A DNA stretch of 64,000 nucleotides from Struthio camelus (GCF_040807025.1 NC_090945.1:51213588-51277587), one strand, 5' to 3'; positions 25,414-40,100 are shown, counted from the stretch's first letter. Program-made: numbers and translations. Notes: generated by a model from the sequence alone, not told the origin.

Positions 25414-25437
25414 AAAAAAAAAAAAAAAAAAAAAAAA
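25414..25437. repeat. A24 homopolymer
   Basis: Twenty-four consecutive A on the plus strand, the longest homopolymer in the window. No recognisable SINE or retrocopied gene lies immediately upstream, so I treat it as a simple repeat. Confidence 0.92.
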
Positions 25438-28400
25438 GGGTCCTGGGCTGTCCTCTGCAGAAGAAAGACAACCAAATACTAGAACTGCCTTTAAGGAGGG
25501 ATTCCTTCGGGTTTAGAGAGCTCTTGTGGTCTAAACTGGGGGTCTGAGCTGTGGCTAGATCACGTTGCAGTACAGCAATCCTGAGACAGAACTGCCCTGA
25601 CTAGGCTTTAAACATTCAGACAAGCTCAGCTAACTTGCACGTGAGTGAGGAAGGGAGGGAGAAAACCCTCCAATTCCATCAGTCAGGAGGAAAGTGTAAG
25701 AAGCAAGACTTCTACGCGCTGCGATAGGTGGGAAAAGTTTGGACGCATCTGAACAGCAAGTGCATAGGATATGTATTTAAAGTACCAACTGCAGTTCTGA
25801 AACAGAAACATAAATAACACCTGATGCAGAAATCAGGAATTTGGAAGATGAGGTAGTTCCTGACCTTTGAATAAACCTAGATTATAAAACTTGGTTAGTG
25901 ATGTTAACATTTTAAATATGACTCAGTAGCTTGGCCAATGGTCAGACAGTAGCAGATACACAGTCCAGCTTTTCCTTTAGACCCATAGTGACTGTGAGCA
26001 CAACCTACCCAGCTGCTGAGCCTGCATGCATCTTTCCAAGCAGACTCTCAGTCAGCAGAGGGTTTTTTGCTTTCCTTAACTCCCCAAAATTCTGTTGGAT
26101 CAGTAATCATAAATTCTACTTCTACATCAAGGGCTCTCTCCTCCAGTTACCTTCTCTTTGCAAGTATTCCCTCTTCCTTGCTCTTTATTTCAAAGACTTA
26201 TGCTCCATCCTGGCATTAACTCTGAAGTTTCCTGCTTCCACTCCCTTTAAAATTCCAGTTATTTAACCCCTGTTCATATCCCAACCTCCCTTGCCACATG
26301 GAAATTTTCTCCTAAGCACAGCATCAGCACGTTTGGCACACCTCAGTTTCAAGAAGACAGCCTTCAAACTTGCTATCATCCTTCTCCCACCAAGCAGCAG
26401 TCTGGACATATATAAGGGGAAGAAAACAACAGGAAAAAAAAATCGCTAACGCCCCTTCCACTTAAGATCAGAATTTCAACAACACACTTTTGGGAGCACA
26501 GGTAACAGTAGCAGGGTGTCCATCTCTGTTTTACAAGGACTGAGGGTGCCTCAGTCAGAGCAATGAGGACATCATGGGGAGAATCCACAGCATTACCAGT
26601 AGAATGACTTCTTTCCAGCTTTTTCCCTGAACCTAATTCCCATCTGTGCTCTGGTTTCTTACACAGGAGCCATACATTCAGTGACTTTCCACCTCCCTCC
26701 CACTCCTCCCTCTTCAGTTAGATAAAAGGACTGGCTCCTGCCCATACAATTCAGGCAATTCAGTCAAACTTAATAAGGAATAAAGTCTTGTCATTTCTCC
26801 AAAGACAGAAACATCAAGCTGAGCTCTGATCTGTTACACTGGTGCAGCTCCAGAATTACTCTGGGACTAACTCCTGGAGACAGATCTGCAGCAGCACCCA
26901 TGAGAAGCCATCAGCTTGCACTGCATGGTGCAATGGATCATCAGCCTCTTACGCATGCAATGCGTAACAGTGAAGAGGAAGTTCTGACCCATTCTGTGTC
27001 AGCACAAGTTTCTGATACATTAAGAAACATTCTGGGGGCTACGCAGTCAGCCAAACGTGGTCAGTGGAAGCCCGTAAATCATAATCAGTTAAAACTGAAA
27101 GGAGACAATTTTCAACTATAATTTCATTTCTTGAAGTAAGAATCACTTCTCTGCAGACCACTTCCTATTCTAAGCACCATCCAAAGAAAAACTGAGATTG
27201 TACCAGCTACATCAGCCAGTGACTACTCAGCCCCAGTACCTATTTTTGCAGGATGTGCATGGTGAATGGAGGACTATAAACAAGTACTTGTGAGGACACC
27301 ATCCTCCCAGCATGATAGCTCTTGCAAATATGCAAGGGAAAAGTTAATACCAGACAGACATCTCAGCAGCTAATGGATACTCACTTGCTTGTTGTTAATC
27401 TCCCTTACTCACTTTTTTCTTTAAGGCTCAGTCTCTTAATTTGCTTAATCTTCCTTCCCTCATTTCCTAAATTTCTCTTCGTTCTTATTGACAACGTCTA
27501 CTGAACTTTGCTAATGGAACTCCAGTAAACGTGGCTTTCTTAATTTTTAGGTTTCAAGAAACATTTCATGTTAGATCAAGGCCCTAAAGTACCTTTTAAA
27601 ATATCATACAATACAAAACAGCTGCTGTTTGCAAGAAGTCTTGTTTTGCAGAGATTTTGTCTGATCTGTTTTTGCTGCCCAGTTAGTTTAAAAAACAAAC
27701 AGTCTGTATATAAGCATGAAGTGGAGTTATTCAGATATACTCTGTCCCTTTACATCATAGAGGAAGGAGAGCAATGGTATGGGAGCTTAAAAGCCTTCAT
27801 TCTGGCAGAGAGAAAACATCCCACAGTGCAGATACTACCTGCAAGTACAGCTATCTTTCCAGTATCTCTTACAGTCTCACTATAATGGAGGTGGTGGGGC
27901 TATAAACAGACTACTCAAACTTTGCAGTGTTGCCCAGAGGGCAAGTCTGAGTGTGATTGAGGAGAAGCTGGTAGCCTTTCAAGGCTGAGCCAGCCTTTCA
28001 AGAACTCCCTCTGAAGTTGAATATATCTTCTTTCAAATCTTTAAAGAAAATAGCAATGCTTGTTTTCCTGCAGAAAAGAGGGCCATCATCTCCTCATGCT
28101 CTGGTCAAGTTCTTTCACAACCACATTTCCTAATTTCCTTTCAGATCTATAACTACCATAGGAACAACCACAAGACACTTATGACATTTATGATTACATC
28201 AAGAGTGTAGATCTTTTAACAATGCAGATTTCTGCTATTATTTCACTAGCAGAAAAGTCACAATTTCAGACTTGCCATCCTGAGGTCAAGTGTTCTGCTG
28301 ACTCATACGCAGACCAAACCAGGACTGTTCCCAACTAAGTCACAGTGATACTGACTCCTTTCGGTGTCTGAAACTACATGGGGATTTAGCTCATAAAGGC

Positions 28401-31400
28401 ATTTCCCAAATATCTCAAATCACAGGGCAGCATCACCTCCGTTTCACATATTGAGAAAGAGAGGCAAAGAGGAGCGCACTGATTCGGCCATGCAGCAAAC
28501 GAATACCAAGGATATGAACAAAAACCAAGAAACGTTCATGTCTCTGCCTGCTACTAAGACCCACTGCTTCAATGAGGAGTGGCAAGATAAAAGTACATAC
28601 ATGTTCTCTGTTACTCACATGTCTACCAGGTAGAGAATAAGCCTGAAAAAACAAGCATCTTTACTTCTTTTTCCAATGAAAGAGACCAAATCTATATGGC
28701 AAAACTCCCCTGACATAATTCAGTGAAAGGTGGCAAAAGATACAACCCCATACCACCACAGTTTGGCAAAGGTTCCTGGCATCAGTACAGAGACAACTGA
28801 AGAGTTGACAGTTTATTTCACCCCAAAAATAAGGAGTCTTGCCATGCCCACACCCAGTGTCTTGGCAAAACATTACTACCCCAGGCTTAACTGTCCTGCA
28901 CCACTCCAGATACTGTTGCAACTGATATTTTCAGAAATCCCCACAGTGCTTAAATCAGTTCTTGAATACTAGTTAAAAAATAAAAATAAGAACACACCCA
29001 CCTGAGCTTGTTAAAATGAGGAATAAGTGTTTCAAGGCCATAGAAGTGACCCAGATGACCTCTCTTTGCTTCCGCTTGTCCTCAGCTCCGTCACTGATGA
29101 AACATTCCTATGGAATGGTCTGCTAAGGTCATTTCTGAGCTCAATCAGTCCTTTCTGGAGATGACCTCCCACATACCACACCTGGACACCCCTAGGATCT
29201 CCATGACATACTAAGATACTTAAACACGCCATTCTCTGCATATTCTCCTTTTTATATTTTTCCAATATGAACTATTTTCCTTATAGAACACCAATAAGTG
29301 ATAAAAACAAGTCAAAGTAGAAAAATGTCAGTGCTCTAGTTTTCTTTGTAATTGTCAGTATTGACCTCTTTCATTGTATAAAATGTGTTTGATATCTAAA
29401 ATCATCGCAATAGTAGTCTGCATAAAAAATAGTCTGCCTGTTGCAACTGCAGCACTGATTTTTTTACTCCATTGTTACTTACAGATTGACAAACTCCTGA
29501 ATTTCTTTTCTTGCATACATCCTTAGGAATGACACAGTGACACCACAACTCTAATAGCACCGTAGATTCAACATCAAGGCTACTGGGTCTCACATTCAAG
29601 TGTGCCACAAAATCACAACCTTAACTTCTGGGCTTTCCCTATTTATTTATAAGGTCTTATATTTCTAGTGATATTCAGGCCTTTGTGACCTCCATAACCT
29701 TGCAGAATTGCCACAGTAAATGGAACCAGAGAACAAAATCTGCTCATTCACCTTCATACAGTGATTATAAGAAGAGGAAGCAAAAAAAGATTCCCTCTTC
29801 TAACTGTCAAGGAAAGGTCTACAACATCTGCATTCAGGTAAAACGTAGCAGCAGGACAAGAGTTTGTGCTCTGGGGATTTTTTGCTTCTTTAAGCAGAAT
29901 TAAGTGATAAATCTGGTATTTTGCCTGATGTTTCTCCGACAGAAAATCAAAATCAAGCATCTGAAGGCATGAAGCTGAGACTGAATGTTCAGTGGCTAGT
30001 CACATCAACATTGAGCTAATGTATGACTGTGCTTTGACTTCTGCCAAACTATCACACAAAGCTCTCCTGTGTCCTGTTCCTCTTGAGGCTCGCGAAGAGC
30101 TTTCAGCAGCACTTGCCCTTCCCAGGATTATCCTGAATTAGGTCAGAGTTTATCTGAAGGGAGGAGGGACCGTGTCTTCTGCTTTCTGTTTGCATGCCAC
30201 CTAGCATAAGAAGATCTTTATCTGCAATCAGGGCTCTTTAAAGTTGTCAAAATCACAAGTAGTGTTAGAACATGTCAGATACACTTACATAAATCCAGAG
30301 CAACTCATTGGAGTTAATGATAACTCAATGATGTGAGGAAAACTTTGGATGAATTTGGGAGAATGAAATCAGACTCAAACTCCATCTTGCATCTACAAAA
30401 CCCCCAGGATAACCCCCACTTAGCTCTGGGAATTATTCTGCCTTCAAAATCGTGAACAAAACAGTCTGGAGCTCCAGTGGTAATATTTATTTTTTTGTCC
30501 TTTCATAAAGAATTGTTCAGGTAAATTTGGGAGGAAGCACTTTTTTGTGCTGAAAAAATTCAAGTAAATTTAAACACATTTGAACTTTGAGATATACTTG
30601 AAAACTTGTTCAAATTCTCTCTGTGGTAAAGTCTCAATCCTACACTGATTCACTATAGATAAACCTCTTGTCCACCATGGAGACCTGTTGAAGTTTCAGA
30701 AAGAGTAACTCACAGGACCAGGACCTAAGAAGGCAGAGTTAAATGAACAGCATCTATTTGACTAAAAATGGCACTGTGTCACAAAAAGATGTAGAGGAGA
30801 TCATCTGAAGTTCATGAGAAGGCAAGAGTAAAAGGACTCCTACAAGCAAGGTTTGTCTAAAAATGAAAAAGGACAGACTCTTGTGTGATGGGAGGTTCCC
30901 CAGCTCTTTACATTGGTGTTCACCAGGCAGTTGTTCCACCACTGGAACAGGATTGAGTCGTTACCACACTGGACACATGAAGAACAACAGATATCATTAC
31001 AGGAACAACAAGGTTTTGGGAAAAATGTGCAAGACCGTTTTCAGATTTGACATTTACCTGAAAAATATTGGAGGAGGGTGGGCAGGAAAGATGGAGAGGA
31101 AAAAAAAAAACCCCCCAAACTGTCTAATAAATAAAGAGACTGTAATGAATTGAAAATCCTTATCCTTCAGAAGATGGTAAAAATCCCTCCAGGTTACTAA
31201 TAAAGCGACTGTTGGCAGTTCCTCAGATATTTGACATTCAGTGATGTTTATAAAAATCTGAAAAGTGAGAACACTGGTAAAAGTCAAGTATAGAAATTTC
31301 ACAAAGTTCGGTTCCCAGAGTGCATACTGAACTGTCATCAGAAAACAAGCAATGCTCTTCTGAATTTGGTAAAGTTATGGCCGGATCTGACCTTCCGCCT

Positions 31401-33932
31401 TCCAAAACAAAAAGAAGAAAGGAAAAAAACAGAGGGGAAAAAAGCTACATCTTCTGAATGTCACTGATCAAGGTCATTTTGGTACAAATCATCCAAGAGA
31501 CAGTAGTGCAAGTGTACAATAATTCTAGGATTATAAAATAGGTAGTGATTTAGTCTAGAGGAATTTTTGGATGCATAATTTCAAAACTTTACTGTTTTGC
31601 AGAAAATAATGCCATCATGTTCAAGACAAAGTAGTCTCTCCAAAACTAGCTATTTCAAAGCACAGGCATATACAGAAACTTGTACAACAAAGCAGTTGTC
31701 AACATCAGCTAATAGAGATGTCTATAATCCAAACCACTGCAACCGTTCAACTATTACAGTTTTCTGGAAGCAATATGCATTGATAATCAAAACCAAAAGC
31801 CTAGCAAAATAATCAGCAAGTAAAACACACACACAAGCTGAGATTTTGGACAGAGTAACTACAGAAGGGGGAAGTTATGTGTAAAGTGATTTCAAATCCT
31901 TTTTACTATTGTTTATTTTAGTGACATAAGCTCCCCTCCAGCTACCACCCACTGAAACAAAACAAGCCAAAAAAAAAAAGTGGGAACTTCTGTTTTCACT
32001 GAAAACGTGTAACATCTGCTCAGCTCCATCCCAGGTGCAGAAGCGACTGTTCTGGTCTAAACTGTTACACTCCGCAGGTGCAGCCACCACAGGTATTCAG
32101 CCCTGCAAGGCTGTACTCATAAAGCTGTCTCCTCCCCAGCTGTTCATGATGAAGTACAGGAAGCTGAACATGTAAGACCTGAATAATTTCAAAATGTTCT
32201 TGCTAATATACTATCAGATTGATCTGCCGTGATAAACTTGATTTCTGTTTTAATTCCTCTGTAATTTTAGGCTCTATTTTTGCAAACGATATATCTTAAG
32301 GGGAGCAATCCTGTTGTCTGCAGTCTGGTCACTTTTAGGAATAAGGGTTTCTGGATTGTGTCCTTAAACAAGGAAAAGATACACAGTACATACAGAATGG
32401 ATAAAAAAGTAAAGTAGCTACAGTACAGTTTGGCAACCTCATTTTACACAACTTGCCATCCAATGATTTTTCTTCCCACAGATACAGACATACATTATTA
32501 TTGCTTACAACTAACATGTGTAATAATATATGGTCTACTTAACAGATATATGTATTTTTTTAATTCCTCCACAAGGAAGAGGCTCCCTACCCACCGCTTA
32601 CAGCGCTTCATGTAAAACACAGCCAGCATTTTCAGGTATAACTTGTTATCAGGTTGTTAAACTCCTGTTAAGACTCAGTCTGTTTGTTTTTTAATCAGAA
32701 TGATGTTTCTGTAATACTCATTAGTGGTCTACAGAAATCCTAGATTCAGTAAGGCAAAGTGCTCTTTTTCCTTCAGCTCAGCATTGCTTCCTAAGGAAAA
32801 GTCTTCTCAGATGGTAAAGCTGAACTTGTGATTATCTTTCTACAGCAAGATCTTGGCTGCACGACAGAAAAATTAAAGGAGCCTGCTGATCAGCTAAAAT
32901 ACTACAGCTCAAAGTATGTTTGGAAGATAGCCAAAGTCTTGGAATTGTTTCGCCATGAAATCTGCTTTTAGACAGGAAGAACAGGAAAATTTTTAGACTG
33001 GAAGAGGTTTCATGATGAAAAGCTTGGAAATCAAGCCCATTGTTCACATCCAGTCAAGCCTGTCCCTCCCTGCTTCTTGCTCCCCACTCCCCACCATAGG
33101 CATGCCCATGCATACAAGTGCACCCCCCCCACAATCTATTCCTCTTACACACTTTCAGGAGTTGTTTTCAATAAGCTGCTCGATATTGAATTAAAAATTC
33201 TATTGCTGATTTGCCATTTGAGTAAGCTGTGCTTCATTTATACAACATAGGTCATAGAGAAAACTGCTCTTTTAACTTCAACCACTTTAAACCTCCTGAC
33301 TCCTCAACACAAACTAAGTTCCAACGCTACTGAGAGGCTCTACCTCCTTTTTTTCCTGTGTCTTCCTGAAGTGCAGCATTGGTCTGCAGTTACATTTCAG
33401 AGATCATATACTCTGTCTTACATGCTGTACATTCAGTACAGCATAGATATACATTTAAATGCAGCTGACATATCTAGAACTTTAGTGATCTTGGGGCAAC
33501 CAACTACAATGCAGGGAATTCTTCATGGCTGTTACTGCTAGTGAACTATTGCAGTCATGCTCTCATTGAAGTCAGCAAGAATTCAGTCCACGGTTTAAGC
33601 CTGGAAATCACAGGCAACTGAAAAGCAGAACCTGGACAGCCGTGAAGCACTCTCTGAAGCAGCGTATCTGGCCAGCTTTGCTTTAGCTGGGACATCCAAG
33701 GAGTGCCCTCACTCCCTACCCAGGCCTGCATTTAGCTGGGCATTTCCCTTTTGCACCCAGCAAGGATTGGATACAGCGTAGTAGTAGCCCTAGCGCTTGC
33801 AAGAACACTTGCTCTGCACCAGTCCCACCTTAGGTCTCATACAAACCGTTCAAGAGGTTTTCATAATATCAACTGTCATCACCCTTGATGTTGGGCTGTG
33901 GTTTCACAACACAATAAATCTGGTTTTATAAC
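25438..33932. other. No gene recognised; non-coding DNA
   Basis: About 8.5 kb of A+T-leaning DNA without a supportable exon. It holds short A-runs (for example 31100-31110), a C-run near 33125 and several donor-like CAG|GTAAA sites (29836, 30521) that lack clear partner acceptors. Open frames are under about 110 codons with no recognisable domain. Confidence 0.45.
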
Positions 33933-34482
33933 CAGAGGTGATCCTGCCCCTCTACTCAGCCCTGGGGAGGCCTCACCTGGAGTACTGTGTCCAGTTCTGG
34001 GCTCCCCAGTACAAGAGAGACATGGCACTGCTGGAGGGAGTCCAGCGGAGGGCTACCAAGATGATTAGAGGGCTGGAGCATCTCTCCTATGAAGAAAGAC
34101 TGCAAGAGCTGGGCCTGTTCAGCCTGGAGAAGAGAAGACTGAGAGGGGATCTCATCAACGTGTACAAGTATCTGAAGGGGGAGTGTCAAGAGGATGAGGC
34201 CAGCCTCTTCTCCGTGGTGCCCAGCAACAGGACAAGAGGCAACGGGCAGAAACTGAACCACAGGAAGTTCCATCTGAACCTGAGAAAAAACTTCTTCACT
34301 GTGAGGGAGACAGAGCACTGGAGCAGGTTGCCCAGAGAGGTAGTGGAGTCTCCTTCGCTGGAGATATTCAAAACCCGTCTGGATGTGATCCTGGGCAATA
34401 TGCTCTAGGTGACCCTGCTTGAGCAGGGAGGTTGGACTAGATGATCTCCAGAGGTTCCTTCCAACCTAAACGATTCTGTGAT
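33933..34482 (+). mobile_element. CR1 non-LTR retrotransposon, 3' fragment
   Basis: The plus strand encodes the C-terminal part of CR1 ORF2 in one unbroken frame (ATG 33938 to stop 34408). Recognisable pieces are [59 protein letters not shown] and [20 protein letters not shown]. It is followed by the CR1 3' end (GTTGGACTAGATGATCTCCA and GATTCTGTGAT). The RT active site is missing through 5' truncation, as is usual for CR1 insertions. The clean frame suggests it is younger than the copy at 8.7-10.7 kb. It is not a host gene. Confidence 0.95.
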
Positions 34483-34511
34483 AACTCCTGCTATTGAATC
34501 AAAATTACCTT

Positions 34512-34526
34512 GCATCAGATGGCAGC
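34512..34526 (+). promoter_or_regulatory. CTCF-like motif (13/15)
   Basis: GCATCAGATGGCAGC agrees with CCASYAGRKGGCRSY except at positions 1 and 4. It lies 30 bases beyond the CR1 3' end, in flanking sequence rather than in the element. Confidence 0.35.
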
Positions 34527-36396
34527 AGCACAGGCTTTGCTAAGTCAAACTTCTTTCAGAAGTTCTGACAATTTAACTCTGCAGTGGCAGGCTAGAGACT
34601 AGCTCAGGTACTGTCCCATCTTCCTTCCGCTGGCATCAGAGAGCACAGATACCATCAACTTCATGTCAGCTGCTCTAGTTCATTTGACAGAAATGCAGTT
34701 GCATGTCCTCAACTGATTTGTGGTCTGATATTAATGGAACAGCAGCTTTAGTCTGCTTGAACTGTTCTTAACTGGTATACGTGCCTTTCTGATTCCACTG
34801 TGGCAAGCAATGATTATTAGCACAGCACACTGCCAAGAATGTTCCAGCACACTGCTATCTGATTTGCATCCAAATCTGATCAAGTCTGTCTCCCACCTTC
34901 TCCTTCCCTTCCCTCCCATTTTCCTTCCCACAGGATCATTGATAACTTAAACTGGATCTTAATTCTAAACTTCAGATAAGCCATTCTCTCCCCACCTCCC
35001 CAGAAGTGTTATATTAGCCTCTTCATCTAGAAAATTATTTTAAAATTCCTTAGTGCATTTTACATGACTGAAATACAGCTTTTAGAGCAATAGCTGTAGA
35101 GGAAATAATTTTCAATGAATATTTAGATACCATTTGCCTCCAAGTTAATTTTGTTCCAAGCTTGAGAGGGCATGACAATTTTCATATATACACATGGGAG
35201 GGATTTTCTTCACTGAAGGTTAAGTATGACTGAGACATATTTAGGAAACACTTTGAAGACTTTTGTCTGTACTATGTCTATCCTTAGCAACATATAGGCA
35301 ATTTCATAATTCCAGTTTTACATAACTGTCTCTAGGAACACTTGCAGCCACTAGAGAAATACTGATGCAATCATACAGCCCCTCATGGTTTTGAGAACTG
35401 AACAGAGTTCATTAGGATCCCAGCCCAAGCTGCCTCACACTTATCGAAGAGAATCATCTTCTCTGTATGACCCTTTTCACAGAGCCCTATTCCAAGAGAA
35501 TTTGCCACCCCTCATAGTGGAAGAGTTAGGGAGCCCAGCCCTCCAAGTAACCTCTCCTTGAAAGCTCTGGGAGACAAAGTCCACCTACCTTGGCTCACAG
35601 CGAACTATATCTCCACACAACTGTCAACTGCTTGGTCCCAGCTTGTCCCTTCAGCCAACAGGAGGATGAGAGTCTGGAGAAAAGATAACACAGTTCCATT
35701 TTGTACTTCTGAAAGAGGCTTACAGAGTTGAACGAGTAACAAGTTATGTATGCCCCTATGACCTGAACCACATAAGCGTTCCTTCCCCTGTTGCCCAGGC
35801 AGCATATTCTCACCTAGAGCCAGGCCTGATCTTGCGTAGAACATATTACAGGCTTTTACAGTCAGTGCTTCCTTATGAAACCCCCTCTGCATACTTTGCA
35901 GACTACATACTTAATTTGTAAGCCTCTCTCTCTCGTTACAGAATCATCAGAATCCACAGATTTTATGCATATACATCCTAAAATATAATATAATTCATCC
36001 AGGACATCAAATCCATCATGTAGATTACATGCACAAAACCAAACAGCTGTTACTCATCAGAACAAGCTCTATCAAAGTATACAGGAACACTCAATCAAAG
36101 CAGAAAAAGATTTTACAGGACAACTAACCCACCTCTTTCTTCTCAATCCTGACCTGTTAAGAAGGCCTACAAAATACTTCAAAAATAAATGTGGGAACTA
36201 AAATTAATAGATCTACTTGCTACTAAGCACACCAGACTCACAGAGACAGTAGTTTTGCAGCACATCTCTCTGCCATCTTATGTTACCACGAATGTTGTCT
36301 GTCTGATCCCTCCTCCCTTACAGGAACTCAGGGCTTTATCACTTCCTATCACACCCCTAAGAGGGATGCTAACATCCCTCTGTGTTCTACAAGCTC

Positions 36397-36410
36397 TTTT
36401 TTTTTTTTTT
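36397..36410. repeat. T14 homopolymer
   Basis: Fourteen consecutive T on the plus strand; simple repeat. Confidence 0.9.
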
Positions 36411-36903
36411 AATTGTCTAATTGATTAAGCCAATTGACTTAGCTCAGAGCAATAGTTTCCAAGCTATAATTAGCTTGAGGTTTGCTGATTCTGTTTCAGG
36501 CATAAAGGATGCATATGTCTGAAAGCCTACCAGTGTCTTCCAACAGTATTAGATGGCCCAAGAAAAGACAGTTACATCTTACTACAAACCCTTCTTCTCC
36601 CCTATGTTTACCAGACGCTACATCACATTTTCAGATCAGTTTTTGACCATAAGCATTATTTAAAGACACATATAATGGTTACAATAGCATGGAAATCTTA
36701 ACATATTGCTGGACTAGGGTATATAGACTGTCCTAAAGACTTATTTGAAAATGATGGTATAGTGACGATCAACAATCTTGAAAGTCCTTCCTTAGTCTTC
36801 TTCAACTTCTAGTTCTTGGAAAGGCAACGAATTGTCTTTGTGCGTGGACAATATCCTGCGCTCCACAGGAGGGCTGTGAAAGGCATGTGTTCTAGCATCT
36901 TAG

Positions 36904-36956
36904 CACAACTCTCTAAATGCATTAATTTTACCTCACAACTCTCCAAATGCATTAAT
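36904..36956. repeat. Two-copy tandem repeat, 30-bp unit
   Basis: CACAACTCTCTAAATGCATT at 36904 recurs at 36934 as CACAACTCTCCAAATGCATT, one mismatch over 23 bases with a 30-base period. Because 30 is a multiple of three, an open frame crossing it shows a repeated QLSKCIN peptide, but nothing else supports a gene. Confidence 0.85.
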
Positions 36957-37096
36957 ATGTCAGGTAACGCCAGACCACTGATGAGCTGGGTGGTAATTTC
37001 CCATCATGCTGCCACCGTAATGTCTGAAAGTGATCTTACAAGCTAATTGCATTCAGGTATCCTAGAATTCCAGAGAAAACACGGAAACTGCGGGGC

Positions 37097-37110
37097 GGGG
37101 GGGGGGGGGG
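37097..37110. repeat. G14 homopolymer
   Basis: Fourteen consecutive G preceded by CGGGGC; simple repeat in otherwise A+T-leaning DNA. Confidence 0.9.
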
Positions 37111-40100
37111 AGTGCTAAGGACTCACTTACTAGAATTCTCTCTTCTAAAGCACATGAGTTACACATCCTATTAAGGCACAATACACTGTAGCAAACTCTT
37201 GCCCCACCACCTTTGAAAGAAATCTCAGCTCCATGATACATTTTTCAAATTCTTCTGCCATTCAACTCCAGAACTGTGAGTAAAAAGGGTGGGCGGCCAC
37301 ACCACACCGTAATCTAGCAGTGCTCACCTGGCAGTAATACCAGGCTCTCCTGATCCACTCTGGATTAGGATATCATAGATTTACCAAGGGATGGCTATTT
37401 TGAAGATAAAATAAAATGCAGTATGGACCGCTTCCAAAGATATTAACTTTGACATCTTGGATATGTTCTTAGAACAGTCTCAGAAGCATTAAGGGGAAAT
37501 TGCCTCCATTTCTGACCTAGTTCCATTGGGAAATCCATTTATTTTATCCTGAAATCTGCTTGTACTGCACAGGATTCTTCTTCTTGCAAGAAGGGTGCCA
37601 AATTTATGAAGCTGATCATTTACTGACAACTTCATGTCACACAGGGTGACATGCTTTTAAATTAACTTACACACCTGTGGGGAATATTTTGTTTATAAAG
37701 TTATTTTACTGCTTTGTGACTTCTTTTTGATTCTGAATATCCTCTGAAAAAAAATATTCTGAGTGCCTTGTCCTGCTTCTGAAATGTGCAGAGTAACTCA
37801 TTGCAAATGAGCTACTCTCAGTAACGCAAAGTGTTATTGCCCCCGAGCTCCGCTAACTAAGGTTGTCTGAGTCATGGCTTTTCTACCTGTTTTAAGTCTC
37901 TGTTTTAACTGTTGTCTCTAAGCGATGAAGTCCAGGGTTCCAAGTCCAACCGTTTTTGTTTCCTTCTTATGTGTAGCCACATATATGACTTTGCTCTGGC
38001 AGCCCTATTTTATCAATTACAAATGGTTAGTCCTGAGCGCTCAGCATCTCTCAGTAGTCTAGATAAAGCTGAATTTTGCTTGCTTTAAGCATTAGGCAGA
38101 ATAGCACATTTTGTTCTCCCCTTTGGAGAGGGGAAAGTTTATTTTTGCAGTGGTGGCAGAAGGGCTCTGACAGACACTGCTCTCAGAGGCTCTGCATGCC
38201 ACGGCTAAGTGAACTCCCTGATCCCAGTAATGGGAAGGCATGGTCTAGTTCAGCTCCTTGCATGCCTGTACGCCCACAGTATTCAGCCTATGCCTAGTCC
38301 CCTCCCTCCTCACCACCCCCAAAATACATATATATAATGCTGCTAACCCAGGGAGAATAGAAGAGGGAAGAACAGCCAATTTGCAGCCCCTCATCATTCA
38401 CATGACCTGTAAGCTTGAGATTTGGAGGATCTGCCTGCCTGTTTTCCCCGACTCCACACACACTCTGTCTTCAGGACATGATTTTCCCACCCACATCAGT
38501 CTAACCTGTGGGCAACTGCCAATTTTCCCTGTATCTAATGCCAGGTTTAGAAAGCTCAGTTCCTTGTACTATAAAAATAATTTAACACACTACAAAGGGC
38601 CAGAAATTGGGGCATGAACTTCACACATAGGGTTATCTAGCAGCTCCTGACCAAACCACTCGCTATCAGTTTTACCGTCCTCTAAAATTAAGCATAACTA
38701 CATAGCCCTGCTTCGCAGACCACTGCGGCACTACTGCATGAACTCAGGTACTCGGACTAGTAGCAGACGTCACAGAAGCACCATGTATTTACTCCTGTCT
38801 TCAGGAGGAACCCTTTTTCCAGGTTTACTGATTGGACTTGTAGTTATAGGGTAACATTAGTTTTATGCTTCCATGTCTTAATACTTACTGCTCTCAAAGC
38901 ACTTTGACATAGTACGGTGCAAACAGATATGTCTCTGCACAAAAACTGAAAGTGAAAGTTTGCCTGAATAAAGAAATCAAATTCATTAAACTAAATAGGT
39001 TTCTAAAGCCATTTGATAAATTAGTGAGTGGAGGTTATTAAAGCTGTTTAAGAACACTTAGGCTTACGTCACATTTTACACCAATATCGGTGTATTCACC
39101 CAAAGGGGTTCAGTTGTTGAGCTATTATGTATTAACCGATACTATTTCATTAAAATCAGATTTGATCTCAAGAAGAGGTTGCGGAAGAGAAGGGAAAAAG
39201 AATATTAGTTTACTATCATTCTCTACATCTTTTTTGCATTGTCAAGTTGGTTTATTGCAGAGTTGTTTGGGTATTCTTGCAAAATCAATTCTAATTTACT
39301 TGACAATTATATTTGTTTACTTCGTTTCCAAAGAAAAGCTGACTGTAACACATCAGTGTGCATGTTCTCAACACTGGAGCTCTCTTACATGTTACCACAG
39401 GTATATTTTATCTTAAAGCTGGCATCTACACATTTATTTTATTTCCCTGAGAATGGTTTCAAAGAGACAAAAGGAAAATATTTGTTCTATTTAGGAGTCA
39501 CAAAGCAAGCAGGAAAAACTTTATGGCAAATAAATGCATTCTGTGGACCATGAGGTCAGAAGTGAGACACTGTTTTGTTTGCAGCTGAAGTCCAAAAGAT
39601 CCCAAGTTATGCCAAAACCCAAACTGCCTTGGCTGGGAGAGTATCACTACATTTGAAAAATGCATCAAGAAAGGGATGCTTAATCACACTTCATGCTTCT
39701 GCCTTCAAGCCCTGTAGCTAGACTTACAAAGACAAATGTACCTCAGCCTGAAAATCCAGTATAGTATCTACATTTTCTCACATTTCTCATCCTGGATCAA
39801 ACCCAAGAAATGGAGGAGAACAGACACTTAAGGACGCGGGTAGTCTCCTCTTGTATTACTGCTACTTGCAATATCCACTCTCTCCATCACCCTTAAAGAG
39901 CCTTGCCCTTCTCTGCTGTGCTGATATTACTTGAACTTCACCTAGATCTTTCCAATCAGTCTCAAAACTTTTCTTTCTCTCATCTTCTCAGTTTGTCACT
40001 TTCATCCACAGTATTTTCATTTTCTGCTTGAGGAACCACCCCATCCCTCAGTTACATGTTTCAGTATCATCACAAGTTCATTCAATTTGCAGACTTTTAG

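Larger units (their letters stand above)
34483..36903. other. No gene recognised; non-coding DNA
   Basis: A+T-leaning sequence with chance frames only. It contains a CTCF-like match GCATCAGATGGCAGC (13/15, plus) at 34512-34526, just right of the CR1 fragment, and a T14 run at 36397-36410. Confidence 0.45.

Noticed and set aside
25414..25437. A24 run as the tail of a processed pseudogene or SINE
   Set aside because: No gene-like or SINE-like sequence was recognised upstream, and no flanking target duplication was seen.
35935..35965. CAGAATCATCAGAATCCACAG resembling a CR1 octamer tail on the minus strand
   Set aside because: The conserved CR1 sequence that should lie next to the tail is absent on the adjoining side.
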